Positions 12,281-24,096 of a stretch of 64,000 bases of DNA are shown here, one piece after another. The DNA comes from Cacajao melanocephalus. Taxonomy: Eukaryota; Chordata; Mammalia; Primates; Pitheciidae. Location: contig CAUYLG010076897.1 of NCBI GenBank assembly GCA_963573385.1, forward strand, positions 124,001-188,000. Direction: 5' to 3'. Every line of letters begins with the position of its first letter. Position 1 is the first letter of the stretch. The notes under the pieces were generated by a model that saw nothing but the letters and a program-made list of their open reading frames with translations, was not told the origin of the DNA and did not search any database. The position numbers and the translations under genes were made by a program.

Positions 12281-13064
12281 TTCATAATGTTTCTTTTGCT
12301 AACGGCAGCTTAGGTCACTCCATGATAGTTACTTTCATCATTTCATGATAATGTCGTATTTGTGTTTGCTTCACTTTATGAACAAATTTAATTCCAGCAC
12401 AGTCTTAATTTAGCTATAATATAGAAATCAAAGGTTTTACCTAATATAGTTAACCTAATATAAACTTTTATAGCTGGATTCCAGAGGGTGAGTATGGCAA
12501 AAACTATTAGTGATTCCATTACTTGAAATTACTTATGTAGCAGAAATATACCACCAATTTCCTAGGGCACATTATATCCAATTTTACATGTAAATTTAGT
12601 CTGGTGTTAATGATATGGAACCATGCATAACATTGCTTTTATAATATTTATGTAAAATACCAGTAATTGCAGTGAATGTTGATTATAATTTGGGAAATTA
12701 GTTGTAATGGTTATATATGATGGAAATGTTGGTAAAATGCCTTTTCTTTTAAAGGAAGACTAATGGCTAAATTAAGAAAGTTTGAATGAAAGTCAAATTT
12801 AAAACTAGGCTGTTGCAGTTACTTTTCTAAATTGATTAGCTACGTGGGAAATCTCTAGAAAACAGAAATGGTTAGGGAATGAACACATTTTGAATAGCAA
12901 TTGCATACTGAGAGGTCCAGTAGAGAGACCATCTGATTCTATCATAAAGGGTAATGCAAGTTTTCCACTTAATTTGCTTAAACCTGAAAGGCAGAATAAA
13001 TATGATAGGAGGGGCCCTGAATTTGATATGACGGGATGTATTCTCCATTTTGCCACCTAGTGGT

Positions 13065-13260
13065 TTTGAGACCCTGGGCTGAGTACTAAACCCTCGTGAC
13101 CTTAGTGTTCATAACTCTAAAACATCAGCAACCAAAGCTACTTAATAAGATAGTATAAGAATGAAAAGGTGAAAATGTCAGTAAAGGGCTTGGCTCTGTG
13201 CCTGGCAGAAAATATATTCTCAGTGTTTATTAGATGTTAACTGCTGCAGTTATCAGTTGG
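13065..13260 (-). repeat. MIR SINE, antisense (probable)
   Basis: The order matches antisense MIR: GTTTTGAGACCCTGGGCTGAG, then AAAGGGCTTGGCTCTGTGCC near 13182, then TTCTCAGTGTTTATTAGATG. Confidence 0.5.
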
Positions 13261-14446
13261 GGGATTTTTCTAACAAAGCCAATTAATGACATTGGTCATC
13301 TTATTACCCAGTAAGGCAACTACATGCAAATGCATCATTCTAAGCCATAGCAGTCTTTGATTGGCAGGTGGGGAGTCAGGAGCACTAATGTCCCTGTCAT
13401 AGTGGCCAGCACTGAGGCACTCAGTAAAGGTTTGGCAGATGAACAGAGTCCACAGCTGAACAAGTCCAGGTTATTATAAAGTCAAATCTCTATGCCTTTT
13501 CCCTTCTTTTGCTTTGATAAGAGAATGGAAACCAGAATTTGATACAGACCTTCCCGCCCCTTTATCATTTTTTGTACATTAGGAAACAGATATAACCTCC
13601 TTTCACATTTACAAGTAATGTAATTGTGGGAAGTCCTCTTTGAGAGTTGTTAAGTTTGCCACTTCCTACTTGAGAGACTTCAATTATCACTCAGAAAAGC
13701 ATGGAGCAAAAATCTTATAAGCCACATTAAGTTTCTCATTTTTCTTTTGTACAAAATAAGATAGTGATTCCTGTTTTGATTAGCTCTTTACTGATATCAT
13801 CTCACAAGATAAAAAGAGAGAGGTGCTCAAAGTCCACAGCTATCTTTTAACGTAAATTGTTTCAGGATATATAATATTTAAGATGTGAATTAGATGTCAG
13901 CATGTGAATTAGGATACTTTTGTTCACAAGTATTAGAAAATGATACACTAGGTGACAAAAAACAGTATGATAATTTAATTGGCTCACAGGAACAAAAAGG
14001 CCAGAGATAGGGCTGGCTGCAACCTAAAGGTGGGACCCTTTAGGGCTGCAAGAAGAGGCCACGCTGCTGGGCTTCATGATTCATTGCTCCTGTTGAGCAC
14101 GGAAAGAAGCACATCTCTGCCCTACCGTTCCTAGCAAGAACCTGAGTCTGGGGAGTCATTCTTAGACTTGGACTAGGTTTAGTCAAATGCCAACCACAGA
14201 TCCAGTTGTCCGGCCAAAGGGATAAAATGTGCTTCCTGACTTTGTCCAGGTCATAGCTCTATCACTAGACACAGAGATGCAGTGAGCTCTCACAGAACAT
14301 CATGGAGTGCCAAATGGAAATTTGGGACCTATTAGGGAGGCAAACAACACAAGTCCATACTTGACTTAAAAGTGCTCTCTCTCTCTCATTGTTACTCTGC
14401 TATTCTATGTGGTGGGGAGGTCAATGCCAGTGATGATTGCTGTAGG

Positions 14447-14632
14447 CCAGTGGTTCTCAAAGTGTGATCCCTGGAAGCTATAGGCTTCCCCTTGGAACAC
14501 GTCAGACATGTAAATCTTGGGGCCCCAATCCAACCTAATGAATGAATTAAAATTCTTGGGGTGGGGCCCAGAAATCTGTGTGTTAGCAAGCTCTCCAGGT
14601 GATTCTGTTGCACATTATATTTTGAGAACAAA
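14447..14632 (+). mobile_element. MER5-type hAT-Charlie transposon
   Basis: It starts CCAGTGGTTCTCAAAGTGTG and ends near CACATTATATTTTGAGAAC, the hallmark inverted ends of MER5 elements. The middle GGGGTGGGGCCCAGAAATCTG is also typical. It is non-autonomous. Confidence 0.85.
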
Positions 14633-14833
14633 TACTCTTAGCGTTTTCAAAGACCCTGTAGGTAGCTCCCCTTCCAATTAATGACATATAACTACTATTT
14701 GTGAATTAAAAAATATATACGGTCTACATTGATAACCATCAACCTCATCTAGGCTTTTAAAACTGCTCAGTAATCTTTGAATGAGGCTCTATGTTCTTCA
14801 ATGAATATTTTATACCTTCTGAAAAAGCCAAGG

Positions 14834-15139
14834 TTTTTTTTTTTTTTTGAGACAGAATCTTGCTCTGTCGACCAGGCTAGAGCACAGTGGTGCATTCATA
14901 GTTCACTGCAGCCTCGACCTCCTGGGATAAAGCAATTCCCATCTCAGCCTCCCAAATAGCCGGGACAATTATGTGCACCACCGTGCCCAGTTAATTTGTT
15001 GTTCTTGTTGATAATTTGTTGTTAATTTGGATCTGGCCATGTTTCCCTGTCTGCTCTCAAACTCCTGAGCTCAAACAACCCTTCCACCTCTGCCACACAA
15101 GTGTTGGGATTACAGGCATGAGCCATCATGCCCACCTGC
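14834..15139 (-). mobile_element. Alu (AluJ-like), antisense, near full length
   Basis: A poly(T) head of about 15 is followed by TTGAGACAGAATCTTGCTCTG. Both arms are present and it ends GGGATTACAGGCATGAGCCATC. Its divergence suggests an old AluJ. It faces the sense Alu at about 17.17 kb in the same intron. Confidence 0.9.
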
Positions 15140-15289
15140 TGGTTGTGTAAGATGTCTACTCACACCACCTCCAAGGCCTGTCATTACCTTTTCATTATAC
15201 TGCATTATATATCATCAATAAATAATTATCTAAAATATGGCAGGGAAATAATGTGAGGGAAGTCTGCCCTTCTCTGATTCGCACATCAC

Positions 15290-15860
15290 TTTATTGCCTA
15301 GTAGCAGAGCTTCCTCCTCTCTCCTCAAACCTCCGATTCTTACCTCTTCTACCAGGTTCTTCACTCCCAAGCAGCTGACACTTCCTAAAGCTATTAGACA
15401 GAAATGCAGTCATCTTTCCAACTGTAAAGCAGCTACTGGCATCCACACCATGTCCTCTGTCTCGTGTATCAACTCCATTCTCAGACTGGCCCATCTACCC
15501 GAGGTTCCGGATCCTCCACAACTTCTCAGGAGCATCAGCCCATTTCTGACTCTTACTCTTTTTAGATTCTTCCCTTCAGTATTCAAAGTGCTCCTCATTA
15601 AAAATCACTCTTCACTCCTTCTACTCCACTGGACCTTTCTCTATCACTCGCTGGTGACCTCCATGCTGCTGGTCCAATGAACATTTTTCCAACCTCAGCA
15701 GCAAAATGAACAATCCTTTCCTAGGGAAATTCTCCATTCTCCTGACTCCCTTCTTTAGTAACTTCTTTTCAAGATGCTTTGCCAGCTTCTCTTCTCTATG
15801 CCTGCCAATATTGGAATTCTTTGTGGCCTTCCCTGGAATCTTCTTTTCCTCTTACTTGAC
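15290..15860 (+). mobile_element. possible L2-derived pyrimidine-rich segment
   Basis: A C/T-rich stretch of clustered CTCC/TTCC words resembling the sense strand of inner L2 ORF2. It is too diverged for certainty. A 128-codon plus-strand frame and two minus frames here lack splice context or any family motif. Confidence 0.35.
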
Positions 15861-15894
15861 ATTCTACCCTGAATGCCAATGAGAAGTAGACTAA

Positions 15895-16230
15895 GTATAT
15901 GATCCAGTTGCCACAGCACCATATGTTGAGACTATCCTTTCCATAGTTATTAAATGGTCTTGGCACCGTCATTGAAAAATCAGTTGGCCACAGACAGCTG
16001 GGTTTATATCTAGAGTCAATTCTATTCCACTGTTCTATCCATGTCTTTATGCCAGTACCACACTGTTTTGATTACTGTAACTGTGTACTGAGTTTTGAAA
16101 TTGGGTAGTGTGAGTCCTCCAAGTTTGTTTTTCTTTCTTAAAATTGATTGGGCTGAATTATTCAGGGCCCCTGGCAATACGAATTTGACAATTATATTTA
16201 TTTTTGTCTAAAATTTTCATATCTGCCAAA
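15895..16230 (-). mobile_element. L1 ORF2 fragment, antisense
   Basis: The plus strand reads as antisense L1 ORF2: ATGGTCTTGGCACCGTCATTG, TATTCCACTGTTCTATCCATG, CAGTACCACACTGTTTTGATTAC and GTAGTGTGAGTCCTCCAAG. It is an old L1 subfamily without open frames. Confidence 0.85.
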
Positions 16231-16439
16231 AGAAGCCAATGGCCATTCTTGATAAATTTGCTTAAGTGGAATGGTTGTATACTTCTTTAGCATGATAAAA
16301 TTAAGTATTATGCTTAAAAGAGAATAGAAATAGTCTCAAGTTCAAGAAAAAACTGAGAATATTATCATTTTCTTTATGTAACACTGTTCTAAAGATATTA
16401 GCCTACATAATTAGAAAAAAGCAAACATTTAAACATTAG

Positions 16440-16987
16440 AAAAGGGAGGTAAAATTAACTCCATTTACAGCTAATATTATTGCACACATGAAAAACCCAG
16501 GGGAAAACCAACTTATGCTGTCAGCAAATTGGCAGGGTACAAAATTGTCATACAGAAATCAACGGCTTTCATACATACAAACAACTAATTTAGAATATAT
16601 GATAGAAAAAAAATCACATTTACAATAGCAACAAAAAGGTTAAAATACGTAGAAATAAGAATGAGAAAAAATGTAAAAGAACAATTTGGTTAAATAAACT
16701 ATGATACATTTAAATATACAATGGAAACTCAAAATGTTTGTCTGATTTATGGTTAAGTGGGAAAAAAAGTATAGAAATCTTTTAGTAAAACAAACAAATG
16801 TATCTTATATTTGTCTATGCACAAAAATTCCTTGGAAGTACATATGAACTATTTTTGCCAGTTGTCTACGGGGAAAAGGGACAGGTGGCTGGGTCCAGGA
16901 AGGGAATAAAGATTTTTCACCAGACAGCTTATATAATTTTTAAATGTTGGACTATATGGATGTTACTTATAAAAAAAAAAAAAAACT
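16440..16987 (+). mobile_element. L1M-type fragment, sense, with 3' poly(A)
   Basis: It contains late-ORF2 sequence near 16530 ('gggtacaaaattgtcatacag') and an L1M-type 3' UTR near 16840-16930 (CTTGGAAGTACATATGAAC, GACAGGTGGCTGGG), ending in an A run at 16970-16985. The antisense L1 at 15.9 kb derives from an ORF2 part further downstream, so the two are not a simple twin-priming pair. Confidence 0.7.
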
Positions 16988-17165
16988 TAAGAAATTGGGA
17001 CAAATACAGTTATAGAATGAGGGAATATGGAAAAGGAGAGATATAATGCAAATTCACCCAGAAGACTTTTGGATTTTCCCTCTGCTTTCATTCCTACCTA
17101 AAATTGGATTATAAACTGAATACAGCACATTGTAATGTTAACTCTGCTGTACATAACAACAAATC

Positions 17166-17480
17166 TGAGCAGGTGAGGTGGCTCACACCTGTAATCCCAG
17201 CACTCTGGGAGGCCAAGGCAGGCAGATCACAAGGTCAGGAGTTTGAGATCATCCTGGCCAACATGGTGAAACCCTATCTCTACTAAATACACAAAAATTA
17301 CCGGATATGGTTGCAAGCACCTGTAGTCCTAGTTACTCAGGAGGCTGAGGCAGAAGAGTAGCTTGAACCTGGAAGGCAGAGGTTGCAGTATGCCGAGATC
17401 GCACCACTGCACTCCAGTCTGGGCAACAGAGTGAGACTCTGTCTCAAAAAACAAACAACAAAGACAAAACAAAAAAAAAA
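17166..17480 (+). mobile_element. Alu (AluS-like), sense, full length
   Basis: GGCTCACACCTGTAATCCCAG near 17180, GTGAAACCCTATCTCTACTA near 17266, and GGTTGCAGTATGCCGAGATC near 17382, with an interrupted A-rich tail. Both arms are present. Confidence 0.92.
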
Positions 17481-17574
17481 TCTAAATGAATTTAATCAAG
17501 TTAATCTGGCCAGTCTGCAATGCAATCAAACCAGCTTAGCCTGGATACAAATGGAGGGCTCCATTTATTAACAA

Positions 17575-17620
17575 AAACTTACATAGCCAGTGTCCTTGCC
17601 AGGGATTGCTATAAGCAGCC
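17575..17620 (+). repeat. MIR, left piece (split by L1)
   Basis: ACATAGCCAGTGTCCTTGCCAGG resembles the MIR stretch that precedes the part seen after 18571. The intervening L1 appears to have split one MIR copy. Confidence 0.5.
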
Positions 17621-18570
17621 CCCCCTTTTTTTTAAGGTTTGAATTTATTATTATTTTTATACTTTAAATTCTAGGATAAATGTGTAGAACAGGCAGGTTT
17701 GTTACATCGGTATACACGTCATGGTGGTTTGCTGCACCCCTCAACCTGTGATCTACATTAGGTATTCTCCCAATGCTATCCCTCCCCATGTCCATGTGTT
17801 CTCACTCTTCAACTCCCATTTATGAGTGAGAACATGCAGCATTTGGTTTTCTGTTCTTGTGTTAGTTTCCTGAGAATGGTGGTTTCCAGCTTCATCCATG
17901 TCCCTGCAAAGGATATAAACTCAGCCTTTTTATGGCTGTATAGTATTCCATGGTGTATATGTGCCACATTTTATTTATCCAGTCTATCATTCGTGGCCAT
18001 TTGGGTTGGTTCCAAGTCTTTGCTGTTGTAAACAGTGCCACAATAAACATATGTGTGCATGTGTATTTATAGTAGAATGATTTATAATCCTTTGGGTATA
18101 TACCCAGTAATGGGATTGCTGGGTCAAATGGTATTTCTAGTTCTAGATCCTTGAGGAATCACCACACTCTCTTCCACAATGGCTCAACTAATTTACACTC
18201 CCATCAACAGTGTAAAAGTGTTCTATTTCTCCACATCCTCTCCAGCATCTTTTGTTTCCTGACTTTTTATCTCATTGTGGTTTTGATTTGCATTTTTCTC
18301 ATGATCAGTGATAGTGAGCTTTTTTTCATGTTTGTTGGCTGCACAAATGTCTTCTTTTGAGAAATGTCTGTTCATATCCTTTGCCCACTTTTTGATGGGG
18401 TTGTTTTTTTCTTGTAAATTTGAGTTCTTTGTAGATTCTGGATATCAGCCCTTTGTCAGATGGATAGATTGCAAAAATTTTCTCCCATTATGTAGGTTGC
18501 CTGTTCACTCTGATGATAGTTTGTTTTGCTGTGCATAAGCTCTTTAATTAGATCCCATTTGTCAATTTCA
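17621..18570 (-). mobile_element. L1 3' end (primate L1), antisense, inserted in a MIR
   Basis: The reverse complement gives an L1 3' UTR and the end of ORF2. On the plus strand it shows TTTTTATACTTTAAATTCTAGG near 17654, CATGGTGGTTTGCTGCACCCC near 17720, TTATGAGTGAGAACATGCAG near 17820 and GGGTATATACCCAGTAATGGG near 18097. It is 5' truncated. AAGCAGCC occurs at 17613-17620 and again at 18570-18577, consistent with a target-site duplication. Frames of about 70 codons inside are antisense artefacts. Confidence 0.9.
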
Positions 18571-18770
18571 AGCAGCCTCTGTTTTAATGCTTAGAAAACT
18601 GTGACGAGGTAGATACTATCAGTAGGTCCATTTTACAGATATAAGAATTGAGGCAATGGGATGTTAAGTTGCCTGAAGACACAAAGCCATCCAGTGACAT
18701 AGCTGGAGGGTGAATCCAGGCACTCTGTCCTCTCCAGCTCCATGCTCTTACCCACTGTCCACATGTAAAT
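18571..18770 (+). repeat. MIR, right piece (split by L1)
   Basis: Sense MIR core: CCATTTTACAGATATAAGAATTGAGGCAATGG near 18629, then GACATAGCTGGAGGGTGAATCC and a CTCTTACCCACTGTCC end. Confidence 0.7.
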
Positions 18771-19217
18771 TATAACTGGATTTCTAATTAAGGACCAAAA
18801 TTGGTTTATCTTTTATGGACAGCCACATTTCTTGTTAGCAAATTTTTTTTCACGGAAGTATGTGTGCACTTGTATTTTTTTTTAAGACTGTACTATTAGA
18901 TTCTTTTAGTAAATCATGTGCACTTGTAGTGAAAGGCCAATACCACTTATACTCAAGTTTCTTGCTGTGTGGGTATCCACTGTTAGAATTTCCAGTACTA
19001 CCACCGATTTAACTCAGTTTCCAATTAGAAGATAAAAATGTTAAGACTAAGGAGTGATTTATGCCCACAAAGAACTCTGAAAAATAACCAGTAACACATC
19101 AATCATTTTGCTAAATAAGTGGTTCAAAATCCAGAGGGTTGTAGCCCTTGCTTCCATCATTTCTTTGCTTTTTCTTTTAGAAATGTCATATGAAATTGTA
19201 TTTTTATTTCTTTTTAG

Positions 19218-19325
19218 GATTTCATCAAAGGTCTTTCCATTTTGCTTCGGGGGACAGTACAAGAAAAACTCAATTGGGCATTTAATCTGTATGACATAAA
19301 TAAAGATGGCTACATCACTAAAGAG
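19218..19325 (+). CDS. KCNIP4: KCNIP4 coding exon with most of EF-hand 3
   Basis: This 108-base, phase 0-0 exon (36 residues) lies between a TTTTTAG acceptor and a GTAAGG donor. The first Asp completes the EF-2 loop. [20 protein letters not shown] forms the helix linking EF-2 and EF-3, then AFNLY and the EF-3 loop [11 protein letters not shown] follow; the final Glu of the loop is supplied by the next exon. Asp1, Asn3, Asp5, Gly6 and Thr9 give a canonical calcium site. The exon is symmetric, so skipping it alone would keep the frame but break two EF-hands. Confidence 0.97.
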
Positions 19326-21137
19326 GTAAGGGATACCTCACTAACATAGCTATAATTTAGACCATTTTCATTTCTTAATTTTAAAATATTAAACAATTGC
19401 AATTATTAATTTGAAAATAGTTTTCTTCAGGAAATCCAAAATATTTTATGTAGTGGAAGAAAGATGTATAATTAAAAATCTGGAATAGAAATAGTTTATG
19501 ATGAAGCTCCAAAGTAAATATATAACACATAAAGATTACACCCTTGTTTCCTGCTGGCATCTTAATAAATACTGTGAATCGAATAAAGACCATGGTTGGA
19601 GTCAGCTAGAAAGAAAATGTATCCAAGCCATGTTTCAATATTTAGCCTGCAGCCTTTCTTTTCGCCATAGCATGTGAACCATAATGAAATGCAATTTTGC
19701 AATCATGTAGATCGTGGAATGACCTGATACAATGGTGGGGTCTCCAAATGCACTTTGAGGCAGACTATCCAGGAAACAAGGCTGACAGACCAAATAAAGA
19801 TACTCATATTACAGTTTATTAATTTAAAACACAGCAAGAAGTAAAGGGAAAGGGATAAGTTAACCACACAGGATGAGATGCAAGTGGGGTTGAAAGACCA
19901 CAGTCCCTGAATCCTGGGCATGCTCAGTATGCCTATTTCCCGTCTCTCTCTGGCTCAGAAGCCTCCCCGAGAATTGAGTTTTGAGCAAGCGGCCCCACAG
20001 ACAAAAAGGTGTCCTGGGCCACCTGCCAATGACATGAACTTGCTCTACTGTACAGACACAGGTTCAAGTGTGCCTGGCTACAAGTATAGCCTGATTAAGT
20101 AATAATGGGTTTCATTTGTGTTTCTTGAACAGAAGACACCTGGGGCCAGAATAGGTGTCACACCAGTGGGTGCCAAATTAAGATCTCATGACTATTAAGT
20201 GTTCACATATATAGAGCATATCCTAAATAGTGCTTCTTGTATATTTTTATACCACGAATATTACCCAGGTACCTCAGGAATATTAAGTATCTCTTGTTCT
20301 TCAATTCCTTTCTATCTCCGTTTAACATCTCAAGAATTCTGCCTGTGTCTAACAAACTACTTGCTACTTATCTATACTTAAAACATCTTAAAAAGTTTCA
20401 TCTGTTTAAAAATTACTGTATCATTTATAGAATTGAATACTCTTAAAAGTAAATATACATTAGATCTGTATTATCAACCTAATCAAGAGATCTTTCATGT
20501 TAAACAATAAATCTAAATGTTTAAGTTATTAGATATTTTTATTCTCATGAGAATGAAAATCGTAAGGCAAAAATTAGACTGTTTCAGATAAAAAGTTAAT
20601 AAAATTTCAAGGTGTTTCCCAGGGTCAAAATATTTTGACTAGTCTTCAGGTATCTCTTCAGTTAAGGCCATAGAAAAAATATGACAAAAAGCCGAATTAT
20701 CTTTGAGACTTACCAATTAATTTCACTAATTCTAAGTGGTGTTTTTTCTCAATATATGGTGTGCATTATATTTGATTCTCAATAGATGGAAACTGATAAT
20801 CAACACATAAGATATATAATGATTCAATTAAATATAGTCTACTTAAAGTCTACAGAAATCCGAACATTAAACCAGCCTATTCTTTTCCTATGTTAAATAC
20901 ATGGAAATTTGCTTCATTTTGAAACCAAGAGATCGGAATTAATTCTTATATTCTGATTATTCTGCTGTTAAGGTAGAAAGCTGTTGGCTTTTCCTTTGGG
21001 ACAACAGTCATCTAACAAAGAATCCAACAAACAAAAAGTCAAAAATTTAAAATTGAGTAGGAACATCTGTCAGAGCTTCTTAGACTGGTTTCTTCATACA
21101 TGTGTGCAGCCTCATGTGAGTGCCTTTTACTTTTCAG
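19326..21137 (+). other. KCNIP4: KCNIP4 intron, 1.8 kb
   Basis: AT-rich intron. A block at about 19.7-20.2 kb is more GC-rich and may be an old LTR. The remainder shows no recognised repeat or gene. Confidence 0.8.
19715..20185. mobile_element. possible solitary LTR, family unassigned
   Basis: A compositionally distinct block with an AATAAA-like stretch at about 19794 and stretches such as 'gcctccccgagaattgagttttgag' that read like retroviral LTR sequence. I could not match a named family, and the ends and orientation are not defined. Confidence 0.35.
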
Positions 21138-21242
21138 GAAATGCTTGACATAATGAAAGCAATATACGACATGATGGGTAAATGTACATATCCTGTCCTT
21201 AAAGAAGATGCTCCCAGACAACACGTGGAAACATTTTTTCAG
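21138..21242 (+). CDS. KCNIP4: KCNIP4 coding exon between EF-3 and EF-4
   Basis: This 105-base, phase 0-0 exon (35 residues) has a TTTTCAG acceptor and GTAGGA donor. It starts with the Glu that closes the EF-3 loop and runs [20 protein letters not shown], then [15 protein letters not shown]. The Cys in GKCTYP, where I recall Tyr in KCNIP1 and KCNIP2, supports the KCNIP4 paralogue. The exiting helix of EF-3 and entering helix of EF-4 are here. Confidence 0.97.
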
Positions 21243-21832
21243 GTAGGAATGAAAACAGAAGTCAAGAGGCAATGAAAGTAGGAGATAAAGTCCTGATGTT
21301 TGTTTGCCAAGCACCTCAATGCACCTCGATGTTTCAAAAGAAAGCAAAGGAAAATAATTTTTACTGAGACAAAACAGTATTTACCATCCTTTTAATTTAG
21401 TATCTACACTTATTGAACATTCACTAAATCCATGATACAACACTAAACATTTCTCATGTTTCACAAGTTTTGTTTTTGTTCAGTTCTTAGAAGAATCCTA
21501 TAAATCCTCATTAATCCCATTTTACAGATGAGAAAAAAAGAAAGCTCTGAAAGTTTCAGCAAATTGCCCAAGCTCTGTCATATCTAGAAGGCAGGATTTT
21601 ACCTAGGACAGAGTGAGTCTAAATCTTCACCACATTATATTGAAAAGGGAACAGCCTAAAAGGGTTTGGCCCTTTTTATCTCTAAGAAACTACTGGTTCC
21701 TGCTGTGAAACAGTTCCTCCACGTGAAATAAGCAGCTAGGCTTTCTTTTTATCAGCTTCAGCTCATTTGGTTCAGGCGTGAGGGTATTAAGGGCTAAGTC
21801 TAAATACAATTTTTTGTTTTCTTCCTGAATAG
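21243..21832 (+). other. KCNIP4: KCNIP4 intron, 590 bases
   Basis: Short intron containing a sense MIR at about 21395-21610. The acceptor is preceded by a T-rich tract and ends GAATAG. Confidence 0.85.
21395..21610 (+). repeat. MIR SINE
   Basis: Sense MIR with the CCCATTTTACAGATGAGAAAAAAAG core near 21517 and GCAAATTGCCCAAGCTCTG near 21560. Confidence 0.7.
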
Positions 21833-21895
21833 AAAATGGACAAAAATAAAGATGGGGTCGTCACCATAGATGAGTTCATTGAAAGCTGCCAAAAA
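21833..21895 (+). CDS. KCNIP4: KCNIP4 coding exon with EF-hand 4
   Basis: This 63-base, phase 0-0 exon (21 residues) reads [20 protein letters not shown] and a final Lys. The whole EF-4 loop, [12 protein letters not shown], is in one exon with Asp1, Asn3, Asp5, Gly6, Thr9 and Glu12, a canonical high-affinity calcium site. The acceptor GAATAG is followed directly by AAAATGG, and the donor is GTAAGT. Confidence 0.97.
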
Positions 21896-22527
21896 GTAAG
21901 TAATGGAAGTATAAGAACGATCACTTCAGCTATCATATCAACTAAACTGAGGATTGCCAGCTAGCTACCATGAACTGGGCAAAACAGAAAGACCATATGC
22001 CTAAGTTTACCACTTCTACAACATGCAACATAAGCCTACCACTCTGAAAACAGGCACCAACTGACATAATCAACACTGAGAGTGCCTACTGAGTCAGGCT
22101 ATGCACGAAGCCCTGGGGCTACAAAAGTTGCACTGTAACTGTGTAGTTGATTTTGATTCCCAAATTCCTTACAGAGTATCCGTCATGGAGGATAAAACAT
22201 ATGAAATTTGAATTGGTCTTTGTCCAGACCTTAGCGTAACTCATATATTATCTATCATATCGCCATAGAATTAGAATTCCTAGAGAGCCAAGTATGCATC
22301 ACAACAGGCCAAGCTTTTATCTGACTTCTAAGGGAAAAAATCACTGTTTTAGTGTTGTAGACAAGAAACTTTGGCTGAACTCAGCAATGTCTTTAGTCAC
22401 AAAAAATAAACAGTGGAAAATTTTCTTTGAAGAGAACTCCAAGTAGTAGCCTATCATCTAAGAAACCAGTGTTAGCTTGCTTAGACTTATTTGACTTGAT
22501 GTGTGGGTAGAACAATTAAAAATGTTT

Positions 22528-23116
<589 letters not shown>

Positions 23117-24048
23117 TTTCAAATCATCATGAAAACAAATCCATTCTTGCTTAAGATTTTCTCTTTATTTTTAAATTGCTGTTCTTACCTTTCTGGACAT
23201 CTGCTTGTTTCTCAACTTGGATCTCAATGTGGCGGTCTTTGAGAATTAATTTGGTGACATTAAGCTGCTTGATGGTGATGTTGTTACTTGGTTTCTGGCA
23301 GTGGAAGCTATTACTGGTTTAGCCACCATTTACCACTACCATAAACAGCTCAGTAAGTGCTATTCACATGCAACTGACAAGTGCTCTGATAATGCCGGGA
23401 AGTCTGTCCCCTAACTCATTTCAAAGAATATGCTCAACTGCACACAGCCACTGGGCAGTGGTTTCTGCTCCCCAATCCTATCTCTGTAATTGAGACCATT
23501 CATTTTAAAAGGCTCTTTCAGGCCACACAGTTCAGCCATAACTAGCAGACAGAAAGAGAGATAATTACTGAAAACATGTTCCCTCTTAATCGAACACCCT
23601 GCCTCCTATGCTCCAGCACCCAATCTTCATGAACTGCAGGCTCATCTCACACACACACACAAATTTTCCTTGTACCTGTATAAAGATCTCTGTGATTTGA
23701 CCTGGGATCTATGTAGAATGCCAAAATTGTCATCGCTTTGACTTACCTCTGCGCCTCTGTAGTTTCCTTTTTGGCATTATGATCTGAGAAATATCCTCTA
23801 TTAATACCAAGTAAGAGTTAAATAAAGTGGTTTAATGCCTGGTCAACGGACTCCACAACATATAAAATGGGTCCTCCTTCGTAGTGATCTATGTGGAAAA
23901 TGGATACAATGGCATTTACATTTTCAAACACTTAATAATATTTGAGCTTTTGGCATAGGTGGATGGTGGGAGGCAATTCTTAGGGGCAAAATAGTGTACT
24001 TCCCCTTGAAGACAGGCTGAATTTAATCGCTCTGTTTCTCCCTTACAG

Positions 24049-24096
24049 GATGAAAACATAATGCGCTCCATGCAGCTCTTTGAAAATGTGATTTAA
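24049..24096 (+). CDS. KCNIP4: KCNIP4 terminal coding exon segment with stop
   Basis: After the CCTTACAG acceptor the exon reads DENIMRSMQLFENVI and then TAA at 24094-24096. This is the conserved KChIP C-terminal helix, which in known KChIP structures can fold over the hydrophobic groove that takes the Kv4 N-terminus. With the five exons upstream it gives 154 residues from the first exon in the window, consistent with the C-terminal part of a protein of about 250 residues. The ending FENVI fits KCNIP4. Confidence 0.98.
   Translation, partial: DENIMRSMQLFENVI

Larger units (their letters stand above)
10188..19217 (+). other. KCNIP4: KCNIP4 intron, 9.0 kb
   Basis: This is a repeat-rich intron. 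In order it holds an Alu fragment, an (AC)n(AT)n microsatellite, antisense L2, MIR, a MER5-type hAT element, an AluJ, an L2-like piece, two L1 pieces, a second Alu, and an L1 3' end inserted in a MIR. The 12.3-13.0 kb and 13.3-13.9 kb parts show nothing recognisable. An unclassified old repeat may occupy 13.93-14.3 kb. No coding exon is seen besides those listed. Confidence 0.85.

Noticed and set aside
15294..15680. 128-codon plus-strand frame
   Set aside because: It sits in a pyrimidine-rich, probably L2-derived segment in an intron with no splice sites or motif.
15895..16987. Twin-priming (5' inverted) L1
   Set aside because: The antisense piece comes from further 3' in ORF2 than the start of the sense piece, the wrong order for twin priming; two separate fragments are simpler.
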